DNA of 64,000 nt from Streptomyces sp. CB02959 (GCF_002803155.1 NZ_NNBP01000023.1:108257-172256), one strand, 5' to 3'; numbered from the stretch's first letter, positions 42,332 through 51,425 are shown. The notes: generated from the sequence alone by a model not told the origin. Translations and numbers: made by a program.

Positions 42332-43876
42332 GTGGACTTCAAGAGGCGACAGGTCCTGTGGGCCGGTGGCGGCATAGGCGCGGCCGTGCTGCTTGCCGCC
42401 TGCGGGGGCGGGAATGGCGCGGCCTCTTCCGACTCGGGCGCCAAGCCGAGAAGGGGCGGCACGCTCCGCATCGGTGCACTGGGCCGCTCCTCGGCCATCA
42501 CCCGCGACCCGCATGGCAACCAGGGCAACGAGAGCGACTACCTCGTCATCGCGCTCGTCTACGACACCCTCACGGCGCCGGGCCTCAAGGACAACACCGT
42601 TGGCCGCCTGGCCACCTCTTTCAAGCCCTCGAAGGACCTCAAGACCTGGCGCTTCACCGTCGCCAAGGGCGCGACCTTCCACGACGGGACCCCGGTCACC
42701 GCCGACGACGTGGTCTGGTCCCTGCGCCGCCTGCGCAACACACCCGCCGGTGCAGCGCGTCTACCTGGCATCAAGGCGGACAACATCACCGCCGAGGGCA
42801 AGGACACCGTCGTCCTGGTCTCCGACTTCGCCAACGCCGAGCTGCCCATGCTCACGCGCCTGTCGACGTTCATCATGAAGAAGAACACCCCTGAGAAGGA
42901 CATCGCCAAGGCGCCGGGCACCGGCCCCTTCAAGCTCGACTGGTACCGGGGCGGCAACGCCCGTCTGCTGCGCAACGAGCACTGGCACGGCGGCCAGGTC
43001 TACCTCGACGCCATCGAGGTGACCATGTTCGAAAGCCCCCAGGCGATGGCGAACGCCATGATGTCCGGTCAGATCGACCTGGCCTCCAACGCCGGTGCCG
43101 TCGCGGCCCGCACCGCCGATGCCCGTAAGGACATCAAGGTCATCCGACGTCCCAACGACATGGCCATGCCGATCGTGATGCGCACCTCCAGCGGCCCGTT
43201 CGCCGACCCCAAGGTCCGCGAGGCGATGAAGCTCGTCGTGGACCGCGACGCGATGGTCAAGCAGGTGCTCTCCGGGTACGGCACCGTCGCCAACGACATC
43301 CTGGGCACCGCCGACCCCGACTACGCCAAGGGCATCCCGCAGCGCCACCACGACCTGGCCAAGGCCAAGCAGCTGCTGAAGGAAGCCCAGTTCGACTTCT
43401 CCAAGACCTACGAGCTGGTCACCACCGAGGACATCTCCGGACTGGCCGAGTCCGCGACGCTCTTCGCCTCCCAGGCCCGAGAGGCCGGGATCAAGATCGA
43501 TGTCGTCAAGCAGGAGTCCGGCACCTTCTACCAGAAGACCTGGCTCAAGGGTGACCTCTACACCAACTACTGGGGCACCAACGACTCCGTGGTCTTCTTC
43601 GCTTCCAAGACCATGACCACCGGAGCGGGCCAGAATGAAGCCGACTGGTCCGACAAGGACTTCGACGCCGCCTACCATAAGGTCCTCGCCACCGCCGACC
43701 CCAAGGCCCGCGCCGCCGCGCTGCATGACCTCCAGCAGGTCGAGTACGACAAGTCCGGCTATCTGCTGTGGGGCATGGCCGACGGCATCGATCTTGCCGC
43801 GCCCAAGGTCCACGGCCTGCCCAAGCTCCCCGGCTATGGCCGCGTCCAGCTCGAAAACGTCTGGCTCGCCCCGTGA
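42332..43876 (+). CDS. ABC transporter substrate-binding lipoprotein, DppA/OppA (SBP5) family
   Basis: The 514-residue protein starts VDFKRRQVLWAGGGIGAAVL and has the lipobox LLAAC. The RRQVLW context could also serve the Tat route. The mature part is a cluster-C binding protein: RRGGTLRIGALGRSSAITRD, KDLKTWRFTVAKGATFHDGT, APGTGPFKLDWYRGGNARLL and FADPKVREAMKLVVDRDAMV. This family binds peptides, nickel complexes and opine-type metallophores. It lies directly behind an iron box, so a ferric metallophore made by the divergent operon is the likely ligand. GTG 42332 has GAGG upstream; GTG 42317 is an alternative. The stop overlaps the permease start as GTGA. Confidence 0.9.
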   Translation: MDFKRRQVLWAGGGIGAAVLLAACGGGNGAASSDSGAKPRRGGTLRIGALGRSSAITRDPHGNQGNESDYLVIALVYDTLTAPGLKDNTVGRLATSFKPSKDLKTWRFTVAKGATFHDGTPVTADDVVWSLRRLRNTPAGAARLPGIKADNITAEGKDTVVLVSDFANAELPMLTRLSTFIMKKNTPEKDIAKAPGTGPFKLDWYRGGNARLLRNEHWHGGQVYLDAIEVTMFESPQAMANAMMSGQIDLASNAGAVAARTADARKDIKVIRRPNDMAMPIVMRTSSGPFADPKVREAMKLVVDRDAMVKQVLSGYGTVANDILGTADPDYAKGIPQRHHDLAKAKQLLKEAQFDFSKTYELVTTEDISGLAESATLFASQAREAGIKIDVVKQESGTFYQKTWLKGDLYTNYWGTNDSVVFFASKTMTTGAGQNEADWSDKDFDAAYHKVLATADPKARAAALHDLQQVEYDKSGYLLWGMADGIDLAAPKVHGLPKLPGYGRVQLENVWLAP

Positions 43877-44856
43877 CCGACACGACCACCCGCCAGGCCG
43901 AGGCCGCGCGCCGCATCGTTCAGGCAGCCCTGCGTGCCGTCGCCGTAGTGGGCAAACGTCTCGTGATGCTGGTGGTGTTGCTCGCCGTGGTGTTCGCCGC
44001 GATCGAGCTGCTGCCCGGCGACGCCGCCTCAGCCACCTCCGAACGTGGCGAAGGCGCATCGGGCATCGCCGCCCGCCGGCATCTGCTCGGCCTCGACCGG
44101 CCGGTCTGGGAACGATTCTGGGACTGGATCACCGCTCTGCCCACCGGGGACTTCGGCACCTCCGCCCGGGGCCAGCGCGTCACCGACCTGCTCGCCGACC
44201 CGCTGCCCAACACCATCGTGCTGGCCACCACCGCCTTCGTCCTCACGGTCGTTGCGGCACTGGCGCTCGGCATCTGGGCCGCCGCCCGCCCCCGCGGTGT
44301 TCTCGACCGGGTAGTGGATCTCACCTCCACCGCAGCCTTCGCACTGCCCGAATTCGTCGTCTCCATCGGGCTGTTGCTGGTGCTGTCCCTGTGGACCGGC
44401 TGGCTGCCCGCCGCCACCGTCACCGGCGGCGACGGCTCCCCCGCAACCTGGACCATGCTGATCATGCCGGTACTGGCCCTGACCATCCCGCAGACCGGAT
44501 GGAACACCCGCATCGTCCGCGCCGCCCTCGCCGACCAGGCCGCCACCCCCCACGTGGAAGCCGCCCGCCTCGACGGTCTGCCCAACCACCGTGTGCTGCT
44601 GCGCCACGCCCTGCCGGGCGCCTGGCCGGCCATCGCCACCGGCATCGCCACCTCCACGGGCATGCTGCTCGGGGGAACCGTGGTCGTGGAGACCTTGTTC
44701 AACTACCCCGGCATCGGCACGGTGCTGGCCGGTGCGGTCGCCGACCGCGACACCCCCGTCATCGCTGCCGTCGTCACCTGCGCGGCTGCCCTCATCACCG
44801 TCATCCTTCTCCTGGCCGACCTCGTCCGCGCCCGCACCCTGGGAGCCCGACCATGA
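43873..44856 (+). CDS. ABC permease, DppB/NikB-like
   Basis: The 327-residue membrane protein has the Opp/Dpp B-subunit layout: an N-terminal membrane helix (LVMLVVLLAVVFAAIELLPG), an external segment with RHLLGLDRPVWERFWDWITA, then the transport domain. The EAA-type loop interacting with the ATPase reads EAARLDGLPNHRVLLRHALP, followed by VVVETLFNYPGIGTVL, a family hallmark. GTG 43873 overlaps the binding-protein stop, and its own stop overlaps the next ATG, so the four uptake genes are translated as one unit. Confidence 0.9.
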   Translation: MTDTTTRQAEAARRIVQAALRAVAVVGKRLVMLVVLLAVVFAAIELLPGDAASATSERGEGASGIAARRHLLGLDRPVWERFWDWITALPTGDFGTSARGQRVTDLLADPLPNTIVLATTAFVLTVVAALALGIWAAARPRGVLDRVVDLTSTAAFALPEFVVSIGLLLVLSLWTGWLPAATVTGGDGSPATWTMLIMPVLALTIPQTGWNTRIVRAALADQAATPHVEAARLDGLPNHRVLLRHALPGAWPAIATGIATSTGMLLGGTVVVETLFNYPGIGTVLAGAVADRDTPVIAAVVTCAAALITVILLLADLVRARTLGARP

Positions 44857-45698
44857 CCGCCGCCGCGGTTCTCAACCAGGGGACCGCTCGCCGCCCCTGG
44901 CTACGGATCCTCCTACCCGTCGCACCCGCCGTCCTGCTCGCCCTCGTGGCCGTCCTGGGGCCGCTACTGGCCGCGCACCCCGTCGACAAGCCGGTCACCG
45001 CGCCCTACGCCACAGCAGCCGACGGATCTCCGTTGGGGGGCGACCAACTCGGCCGCGACGTCCTCAGCCGACTGCTGCACGGCGGCAACGCCCTGATCGG
45101 CAACGCCCTGATCGTGGCGCTCGTCGTCACGTTCCTGGCCACCCTGCTCGGTTGCTTCGCCGTGCTCAGTCCCCGGCTCGGGCGCCTCGTCGAGCGCATC
45201 GCGGACACCGCCATGCTCCTGCCGCCGGTCCTGGGCATCATGCTCCTCGCGCTTGCCTGGCCTGGTGGCGGACGGCTCGCCGTCACCCTGGCCGCCATGG
45301 TCCTGGGCACCCCCTATGCGGTGCGCATCGTGGCCAGCGCGGCCGCACCACTCGCCACCGCTGGGTTCGTCGAAGCCGCCACCGCGAGCGGCGAACGCAT
45401 CGGATACCTGGCACTGCGCGAGATCCTCCCCAACCTCCGCGCCACCATCCTCGCTCTGTTCGGCCTGCGCTTCGTCGAAGCCGTATACGTCATCTCCATG
45501 GCCGGCTTCCTCCAGCTCGGCCCCCAACCACCCGAAGCCGACTGGGCACTGATGATCCGCGAGAACGGACCCGGCATCCTCCTCAACCCCTGGGCCGTCG
45601 TCACGCCCGGCCTGGCCATCGGACTTCTCGCCATCAGCGTCAACCTCGCCGCCAATGCCCTGGCACCGGCCGCGGCCCGCAAGGCAGCCCTGCGATGA
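44853..45698 (+). CDS. ABC permease, DppC/NikC-like
   Basis: The 281-residue protein is the partner permease. It has an N-terminal helix (ILLPVAPAVLLALVAVLGPL), the external GGDQLGRDVLSRLLHGG motif that is almost invariant in C-subunits, and the ATPase-contact loop EAATASGERIGYLALREILP. The end reads NPWAVVTPGLAIGLLAISVN. ATG 44853 overlaps the preceding stop by four bases (ATGA), and its own stop overlaps the ATPase ATG. Confidence 0.9.
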   Translation: MTAAAVLNQGTARRPWLRILLPVAPAVLLALVAVLGPLLAAHPVDKPVTAPYATAADGSPLGGDQLGRDVLSRLLHGGNALIGNALIVALVVTFLATLLGCFAVLSPRLGRLVERIADTAMLLPPVLGIMLLALAWPGGGRLAVTLAAMVLGTPYAVRIVASAAAPLATAGFVEAATASGERIGYLALREILPNLRATILALFGLRFVEAVYVISMAGFLQLGPQPPEADWALMIRENGPGILLNPWAVVTPGLAIGLLAISVNLAANALAPAAARKAALR

Positions 45699-47200
45699 CC
45701 ACCACCGGCCACCCCGCACCCACACCCCAGGACGCCGCCATGGCCACGACCCACGCCCCACTACCCGTCACGGTCACCAACCTCGAAATCAGCCTCTCCA
45801 ACGGCCCGACCCTGCTCAGCACCACCAACCTCAGCCTGGAAGCGGGCAGGATCGCGGCACTCACCGGCCCCTCGGGCTCAGGCAAGACAACCTTGCTGCG
45901 CGCCCTCATCGGAGACCTTCCACAAGGCGGCGAACTCGCCTCCGGCCGCGTCGAGATATTTGAACAGGATGTCTTCGCACTCGCCCCGGACGCACTGCGG
46001 GCGCTTCGCCGCAACCGCATCGCCTATGTCGGGCAAGACCCCGGCTCCGCCCTCAACCCCCGTATGACCGCAGCACGCCTGATCGCAGAGGTCGCCACCG
46101 ACCCGACCCCCAAGGCTGTCGCGGCACTGATGGCCCAGTGCCACCTCGACGAAACTCTCGCGCACCACCGTCCCGGCGCACTGTCCGGGGGCCAGCAGCG
46201 CCGCCTCGCCCTGGCCCGCGCGCTGGCCCGGAAGCCCGACGTTCTCCTGCTCGACGAGCCCACCGCCGGCCTCGACACCGCCCTGCGCGATGAGATCACC
46301 GACCTGCTCCAGCACCTCGCAGGCGACCGAGGCATGACGATCGCCTTCGCCTGCCACGACTTGCACGTCGTCGAAACCTGCGCCGACACCGTCATCGCCC
46401 TCAGCGGCCCCGCCCCGGCCAGCCGGCCTGACCGGTCGACGGCCCGTCGTCGCCTCCCCGCACCACATGCTGCACCCGCCGACGGCCTGCGCGCCCATGG
46501 ACTACAGGTGGCCTTCACCCACAAAGGCCACACCCACGAAGCACTCAAGGACGCGGACTTCCACGCCCCCCCAGGCACCTCGACCGGCATCATCGGCCCC
46601 TCAGGGTCCGGCAAGACCACCCTCCTGCGCGTCCTCGCCGGACTGCAGACCCCTGGCGCCGGAACTCTCACCTTCAATGGCCAGATGCTGCCCCCCGCAG
46701 CACGCAGACGCACCCGAGACCATCAGCGCCGCATCCAACTCATCCCGCAAAATCCCCTCGGCGCCCTCAACCCCGCACGTACGGTAGGCGCTTCGATCGC
46801 CCGGCCGCTGCAACTGCATCGCGTCGTCGCGAAGGCCCATGTTCCGGACCGGGTGCGCACCCTCCTCGACGACGTCGGCCTCCCCGAAGAATTCGCCCGG
46901 CGCTATCCGCACGAACTGTCCGGCGGACAGCGCCAACGCGCCTCCATCGCCCGCGCCTTGGCCACCGAACCCGAACTGCTGCTCTGCGACGAGGTCACCT
47001 CCGCACTCGACCCCGCGACCACGGAGAGCGTGATGGCGCTGCTCACCCGGCTGCGCACCGAGAACGGCCTCACCCTCGTCCTCGTCAGCCACGAACTCGA
47101 CGTCATCGCGGCCCACTCCGACACCGCCCACCACATCGACGGCGGGCACGTGCACGCCGCAGTGCCCAGCGCCGGCCTCAGCATCGGCGTCCCCGCGTAG
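45695..47200 (+). CDS. ABC ATPase with two fused nucleotide-binding domains (DppD-DppF type)
   Basis: The 501-residue protein holds both ATPases of the importer in one chain. Domain 1 has Walker A GPSGSGKTTLLRA, signature LSGGQQRRLALARALA and Walker B VLLLDEPTAGLD. Domain 2 starts at about residue 265, with Walker A GPSGSGKTTLLRVLAG, a Q-loop in IQLIPQNPLGALNPARTV, signature LSGGQRQRASIARALA and Walker B LLLCDEVTSALD. The C-terminal oligopeptide-family extension is nearly absent after each domain, and the iron-sulfur cysteines found in some Dpp ATPases are not present. It ends the iron-regulated uptake operon. Confidence 0.92.
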   Translation: MTTTGHPAPTPQDAAMATTHAPLPVTVTNLEISLSNGPTLLSTTNLSLEAGRIAALTGPSGSGKTTLLRALIGDLPQGGELASGRVEIFEQDVFALAPDALRALRRNRIAYVGQDPGSALNPRMTAARLIAEVATDPTPKAVAALMAQCHLDETLAHHRPGALSGGQQRRLALARALARKPDVLLLDEPTAGLDTALRDEITDLLQHLAGDRGMTIAFACHDLHVVETCADTVIALSGPAPASRPDRSTARRRLPAPHAAPADGLRAHGLQVAFTHKGHTHEALKDADFHAPPGTSTGIIGPSGSGKTTLLRVLAGLQTPGAGTLTFNGQMLPPAARRRTRDHQRRIQLIPQNPLGALNPARTVGASIARPLQLHRVVAKAHVPDRVRTLLDDVGLPEEFARRYPHELSGGQRQRASIARALATEPELLLCDEVTSALDPATTESVMALLTRLRTENGLTLVLVSHELDVIAAHSDTAHHIDGGHVHAAVPSAGLSIGVPA

Positions 47201-47247
47201 CGCCGGTCCCCCGCCTGGCCTTCCGCTCGGTGGTTCGCTGGTCTGGC

Positions 47248-47451
47248 ATGAGCCGGTTGGAAGGGCAACGCGGCGTGCTGGCAGCCAAGTTCGAGGCGAT
47301 TCTGCCGCACCTCGACGAGCGGCAGCGTCGTCGGTTGATAGGGGCAGAAGCCCAGTCCCTCGGCCACGGCGGGATCGGAGCGGTTGCCTGTGCCGCCGGT
47401 GTCCGTGAGGCCACTGTGTCTGCCGGAATGCGGGAACTCCACAGAACATAA
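47248..47451 (+). pseudogene. ISAzo13-type transposase, N-terminal stub
   Basis: The 67-residue frame reads LAAKFEAILPHLDERQRRRL, then IGAEAQSLGHGGIGAVACAA and GVREATVSAGMRELHRT. This is the N-terminus of ISAzo13-family transposases, which normally continue for another 400 residues. It ends abruptly at a stop where the next remnant begins. No inverted repeats were recognised. Confidence 0.7.
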
Positions 47452-47488
47452 CGGGGACCGCCGGCCTCATGGGTCATCGCAGTGGCAT

Positions 47489-48255
47489 CTACGGCGACTC
47501 GTCCGCTCCGGCCGCCGGGACCGCCAGGGCGGCCGTGACAACCGCGGCGAGCTTTGCCGGTGTCGGGTGGGACAGTAGCTCCCGCAGGGACACCGTCACG
47601 CTCAGTCCGTCCCGCATGCGGTTCACCATCTGGGTGCCGAGCAGGGAGTGATCGCCCAGCTCGGAGAAGTCGTCGTTGACCCCGATGCCCGCAAACCCGA
47701 GGAACTCTTCCCGCAGCGCCACGATCCGCTTCTCGGTCTCGCCGCGCGGAGCCGTGTAGCCGGACCTCAGTCCAGCGGGCCGCGTCGGGCGGTCCCCGGC
47801 GGAGCCTCCTTCGGTTCCGCGGGCACGGGCCGTACTTCGGCGGCCTGCGCGGGCATGCCGGCGCCCCGGCGCCCTGCTCCCCGCTCGGCCCGTTCCAGTG
47901 GCGCTCCCGCTGGAACGGGTAGCCGGGCAGCGCGGCCCTGCGCCGCGGCCCGTCGTGCAGCGCGCGCCACCGCCCCTCGCCGCCTGCCAGCCACAGGTCC
48001 CCGATCCCGAGCAGCAGCGTCTCCATGTCGTCGCCCGCCTCGCCAGGGCGGCGCATCGTCCGGACGGTGGAGATCCCCCGCCGTTCGGCCAGGGTCACCC
48101 TGGCCAGGGTGGACAACGTGGTGCCGGGCCCGACCTCGACCAGCACGGTACGGCCCTTGGAAGCCGCGGTACGGACCGCATCCGCGAAGCGCACCGGCCA
48201 GCGGGCGTGGCCGCCCCAGTACGCGGGGTCCGTGGCCTGCTCGGGGGTGATCGGC
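47489..48255 (-). pseudogene. Polyketide synthase fragment: end of AT domain plus carrier domain, frameshifted
   Basis: On the reverse strand the sequence begins inside an acyltransferase (TPEQATDPAYWGGHARWPVR, VRFADAVRTAASKGRTVLVE, VGPGTTLSTLARV) and passes through the post-AT linker motif LPGYPFQRERHW. After about 47900 the frame must shift to continue with a carrier domain: GYTAPRGETEKRIVALREEF, GIGVNDDFSELGDHSLLGTQ with the phosphopantetheine serine, and LLSHPTPAKLAAVV, then a stop. The ketosynthase and most of the AT are missing. The carrier type is that of PKS-NRPS hybrids. It is a remnant of a lost biosynthetic gene. Confidence 0.82.
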
Positions 48256-48351
48256 TACGGACGGCTGACCCTCCTCACGAGTGTCATCGCTACGCCGCAC
48301 GGCAAGGCGCTCTATCGGCTCACGCTGCGATGGCAGACACACCAAGGTTTT

Positions 48352-48369
48352 GTCTACATTCACGTAGAC
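48352..48369. promoter_or_regulatory. Palindromic operator-like site
   Basis: GTCTAC-ATTCAC-GTAGAC lies about 160 bp before the membrane-protein start, with TTTT before it. The form is like TetR-type operators, but no TetR gene is adjacent. Confidence 0.4.
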
Positions 48370-48529
48370 CGCCTACGGTGCACCGACGTACGGATGCGGG
48401 GAGAGGGGCGGAGCGCGGGCGCGGTCGGAGCGCGAGCTGGGCGTCCGACGCCGCTCAGCGCCGTCACACAGCAGCGGGGCGCGCGCTGCCCGCGCAGTGG
48501 AGCGCCGATCATCAACCAGGGAGTGTGCT

Positions 48530-49408
48530 TTGGGCCAGTCGGAGATCCTCGCAGAGGTGGATGTCGCCAGTGCGGGCCGGTCCGTGATGAAGAAGCTTCC
48601 GGAGGTGACTCTGGCCTTCTGGATCATGAAGATCGCGGCTACCACCTTGGGTGAGACGGCCGGAGATCTGTTCTCCCAGACGCTGAAACTGGGTTACTTT
48701 CTCACCACGATCGCGCTGTTCCTGGTGTTCGTGGTGACGCTGGTGGTGCAACTGCGGTCCAAGCGCTACAACCCGTTCTTCTACTGGACGGTCATCCTGT
48801 CCACCAGCATGGCCGGCACCACCGTGTCGGACTTCATGAACCGTGACGCCAGCGAGAAGTACCTCACGGGGGGCGCGACCTCTCTCGGCTGGGGCCCGCA
48901 GGGCCTGGGTCTGGGATACCCCGCAGGCGCCGCGATCCTGATCTCCCTGCTGATCGTCATCTTCCTCGCCTGGAAGTTCACCGGGCAGTCCTTCGTCATC
49001 CGTGACATCGTCACGTTTCGCGGCGAGGCGCTCTTCTGGTCCGCGATCCTGGTGTCGAACACGCTCGGTACGTCCATGGGGGACTTCCTCTCCGACAGCT
49101 CCGGCCTCGGCTATGCGGGCGGCGCCCTGCTGGTAACTGGGCTCCTGGCCGTACTCGTCGCTCTCATGCGGGTGCCTGCCGTCCCCAATGTCGCGCTGTT
49201 CTGGATCGCCTTCGTCCTGACCCGCCCCCTCGGAGCCACGGCAGGCGACTTCCTCACCAAGCCTGTCGCCAAGGGCGGGCTCGATCTCGGCACCGCAGGC
49301 TCCTCGGCGGTACTCCTGGCCGTTCTCTTCGGCCTCATGGCTTACGCCCACCTGCAAGAGCGCAGGGATGCCGCCGCCCGCGATGAGCAACTCACCCCGC
49401 TGTCGTAA
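48530..49408 (+). CDS. Membrane-anchored protein of the COG4705 type, four internal repeats
   Basis: The 292-residue protein has eight hydrophobic segments in four repeats, each beginning with a short motif around FWIMKIAATTLGETAGDLFS. The later copies are FYWTVILSTSMAGTTVSDFM, FWSAILVSNTLGTSMGDFLS and FWIAFVLTRPLGATAGDFLT. The repeated T-x-G-D/S-x-x pairs lie at the membrane and may form a channel or cofactor site. The family is widespread, and its function is not established; some annotations link it to manganese. A TTG at 48530 with CAGGGAG is preferred; ATG 48587 is an alternative. It is intact in a region otherwise full of debris. Confidence 0.82.
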   Translation: MGQSEILAEVDVASAGRSVMKKLPEVTLAFWIMKIAATTLGETAGDLFSQTLKLGYFLTTIALFLVFVVTLVVQLRSKRYNPFFYWTVILSTSMAGTTVSDFMNRDASEKYLTGGATSLGWGPQGLGLGYPAGAAILISLLIVIFLAWKFTGQSFVIRDIVTFRGEALFWSAILVSNTLGTSMGDFLSDSSGLGYAGGALLVTGLLAVLVALMRVPAVPNVALFWIAFVLTRPLGATAGDFLTKPVAKGGLDLGTAGSSAVLLAVLFGLMAYAHLQERRDAAARDEQLTPLS

Positions 49409-49409
49409 C

Positions 49410-49717
49410 TGCCAGGTCCAGCGATCAACGGTCGGCGCCCAACGCTGCCCCGCCCGGCGCTCAACCGGTCGTGCTCGGGGCAGGCCGAGGCCCACCACGG
49501 CACGGGCACCGGATCGGGTGCACAGAGCGGTTGTGTTCTTCCTTCCAGGCCGGCAGCTCGGCCTGGCCGTGCTCGCGGCGGTGGGGATGATCAGAGCGGT
49601 GCCCCGGTAGCCCCCGTCGGCGATGACGGTGCCGTCCTCGAGAAAGCCCGTGTCATCGACGATCAACGCGGTCGGCTTGTCGACGTGCTGCAAGTTCTGC
49701 CGCCCTGTCGGTTGCAC
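49410..49717 (-). pseudogene. Fused remnants of two transposases (IS701-like and IS5-like)
   Basis: The reverse strand begins LQHVDKPTALIVDDTGFLED, the first catalytic block of IS701-type transposases. Within a few bases it becomes TVIADGGYRGTALIIP, which belongs to an IS5-type core. After about 49560 the second piece loses frame (PAWKEEHNRS is readable in another frame). Neither part is functional. The join shows recombination between old elements. Confidence 0.6.
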
Positions 49718-49753
49718 ACGGCGAACCTCGGGGCGTCCGCCGGCCCTGGCGCA

Positions 49754-50350
49754 CTATCGGTCTGATGCGGCCTCGCGGGCCGGACCTGACCCGGGGGGCT
49801 CCAGCCGGTAGCCGTGGCCGCGCAGGGTGGTGATCTCGGGCAGGCGCACGGCAACCGGTGCGGCGGTGGCGGCTTGGTGGGGGCGGCGGCGCAGGGAGGC
49901 CATGGTGACGTCCAGCGTTTTGGTGGAGCCGAACCAGTTCTCGTCCCAGACCTGGGCCATCAGCGTTTCGCGGGAAACGGCGGCTCCGGCGTGCTGGGCC
50001 AAGACGAGGAGCAGTTCGAAATCCTTGGGGCGCAGCGTGACCTCACGAGCGTGGAGCAGACGGCGCCGTGCGGTGATGTCCACGGTCAGGTCGCCCAGAT
50101 GAATCGGCCCTTCCCGCTCAGGTGAGCCGGTCGGGCGGCGGCGCAGGTGCGCGCGGACCCGGGCCGACAAGACGGCCAGGGTGAAGGGTTTGACGAGGTA
50201 GTCGTCGGCTCCGGCGTCCAGGCCGGCGATGACGTCGATCTCGTCGCTGCGGGCGGTGAGGATGATGATGAGCAGCTCGGGGAATTCGGCGCGCAGCGTG
50301 CGGGCGATGTCGATGCCGTCGGTGTCGGGCAAGCCGAGATCGAGGAGCCT
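49754..50350 (-). pseudogene. OmpR-family response regulator, N-terminus missing
   Basis: The frame begins inside a receiver domain at LLDLGLPDTDGIDIARTLRA, where the first aspartate is the phosphorylation site. It continues with ILTARSDEIDVIAGLDAGAD and DYLVKPFTLAVLSARVRAHL. A winged-helix output domain follows (LTVDITARRRLLHAREVTLR, LRPKDFELLLVLAQHAGAAV, TTLRGHGYRLEPP). About 50 N-terminal residues, with the acidic pocket, are absent, and there is no start codon. At about 50350 the sequence switches to the opposite-strand kinase fragment. Confidence 0.75.
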
Positions 50351-50353
50351 GGC

Positions 50354-50657
50354 CGTCCCCGGCCGCACCACCGATCAGATCCTCGACATCCTCCTCGACA
50401 ACGCCCGCCGGCACGGCCGCGGAACGGTCGAGGTCACCTTGCGTGACGTCGAAGCTGCCCTCGCCCTCGACGCCACCGACGAGGGGGCCGTGCTGCCTTC
50501 TGCGAGAACTCTCTTCGACCGCGGCACCACCACGGGGCCGGGCCAGGGGATCGGGCTGCCCCTGGCAGCGGGCCTGGCCGAAGCCGCCGGAGGCCGGCTC
50601 AGCCTCGCCCAGGCCGAACCGACCAGATCCACCCTGCTCCTGCCGCGCGAGAGCTAG
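50354..50657 (+). pseudogene. Sensor histidine kinase, C-terminal ATPase fragment
   Basis: The frame carries an N-box (DQILDILLDNARRHGRGTVE), an F-like segment (LFDRGTTTG) and a G2 box (GQGIGLPLAAGLAEAAGGRL), the end of a HATPase domain, then a stop at 50657. The dimerisation/phosphoacceptor part and membrane segments are absent. It is joined head-to-head with the response-regulator fragment. The pair probably comes from one two-component locus that suffered an inversion-deletion. Confidence 0.72.
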
Positions 50658-50663
50658 CGGCGC

Positions 50664-51425
50664 TCAGCGGGTAGCCGGGTCGAGGCGGGGGCCGGTTCGG
50701 CGGGCGAGCGGGTTGGTGCCGATCGAGTTGTGGACGCTGAAGCTCACGGCGTCGGAGCGGTAGCGGTCGTCGGACCACTCGACGGGCCGGCCGGCGTGGG
50801 TGGTGGTGACCCGGCGTACGCGCAGGAGCGGGCTGGTACGACGGATGCCGAGCAGTTCGGCATCGCGGGCGCTGGCGGCCACCGCGTCGATGACATGCTC
50901 GCCGTACGCGAAGACCAGGCCGGTCTCCTCGTAAAGTCGCTGGGTCACCGACGGGCAGTCCGGCTCGATGCGTTCGACCCCCGGTGCGATCCAGTCCGCG
51001 TAGACGGTGCGCTCCACGAGTACAGGGTCTCCATCCAGTCCGCGGACGCGCAGTACGGACAGCACCTCGGTGCCGGTGCGCAGACGGAGCCGCGACGCGT
51101 CCTCCGCGGTTGCGGGCCTGCGTTCGGTCAGCACCACCGTGCCTGTTGCGGTACGGCCCATGGCGCGCGCCCACTGCGCGAAGCTACGCAGCTCGGCGAA
51201 GCTCTGGCTGCGTCTGCTGGCCAGCACCACCCGCAGGGCACCCTGCCGGGAGCCGATCAGCCCCTCCGTGGTCAGCGCTGCGACGGCCTGCCGCACTGTG
51301 CCGCGTGAGACGCCAAAGCGTGCGGAGAGTTCGCTCTCGGAGGGGAACGGCGCGCCGACCGGATACTCCTCGCTGTCGATCGCCTGACGCAGCTCCTCGG
51401 CTATCTGCTCGTGCCGCGCTGTCAA
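50664..51425 (-). CDS. GntR-family (HutC/UTRA) regulator of the uptake operon
   Basis: The 253-residue protein has a winged helix (IAEELRQAIDSEEYPVGAPF, PSESELSARFGVSRGTVRQA and GLIGSRQGALRVVLA) and a UTRA effector domain (TEVLSVLRVRGLDGDPVLVE, WIAPGVERIEPDCPSVTQRL, IGTNPLARRTGPR). HutC-type regulators sense small metabolites, including aminoethylphosphonate in PhnR-like members. It is divergent from the ABC operon and is the obvious candidate to control it. The start is a TTG at 51425 after a G-run; no better codon was found. Confidence 0.86.
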   Translation of the reverse strand: MTARHEQIAEELRQAIDSEEYPVGAPFPSESELSARFGVSRGTVRQAVAALTTEGLIGSRQGALRVVLASRRSQSFAELRSFAQWARAMGRTATGTVVLTERRPATAEDASRLRLRTGTEVLSVLRVRGLDGDPVLVERTVYADWIAPGVERIEPDCPSVTQRLYEETGLVFAYGEHVIDAVAASARDAELLGIRRTSPLLRVRRVTTTHAGRPVEWSDDRYRSDAVSFSVHNSIGTNPLARRTGPRLDPATR

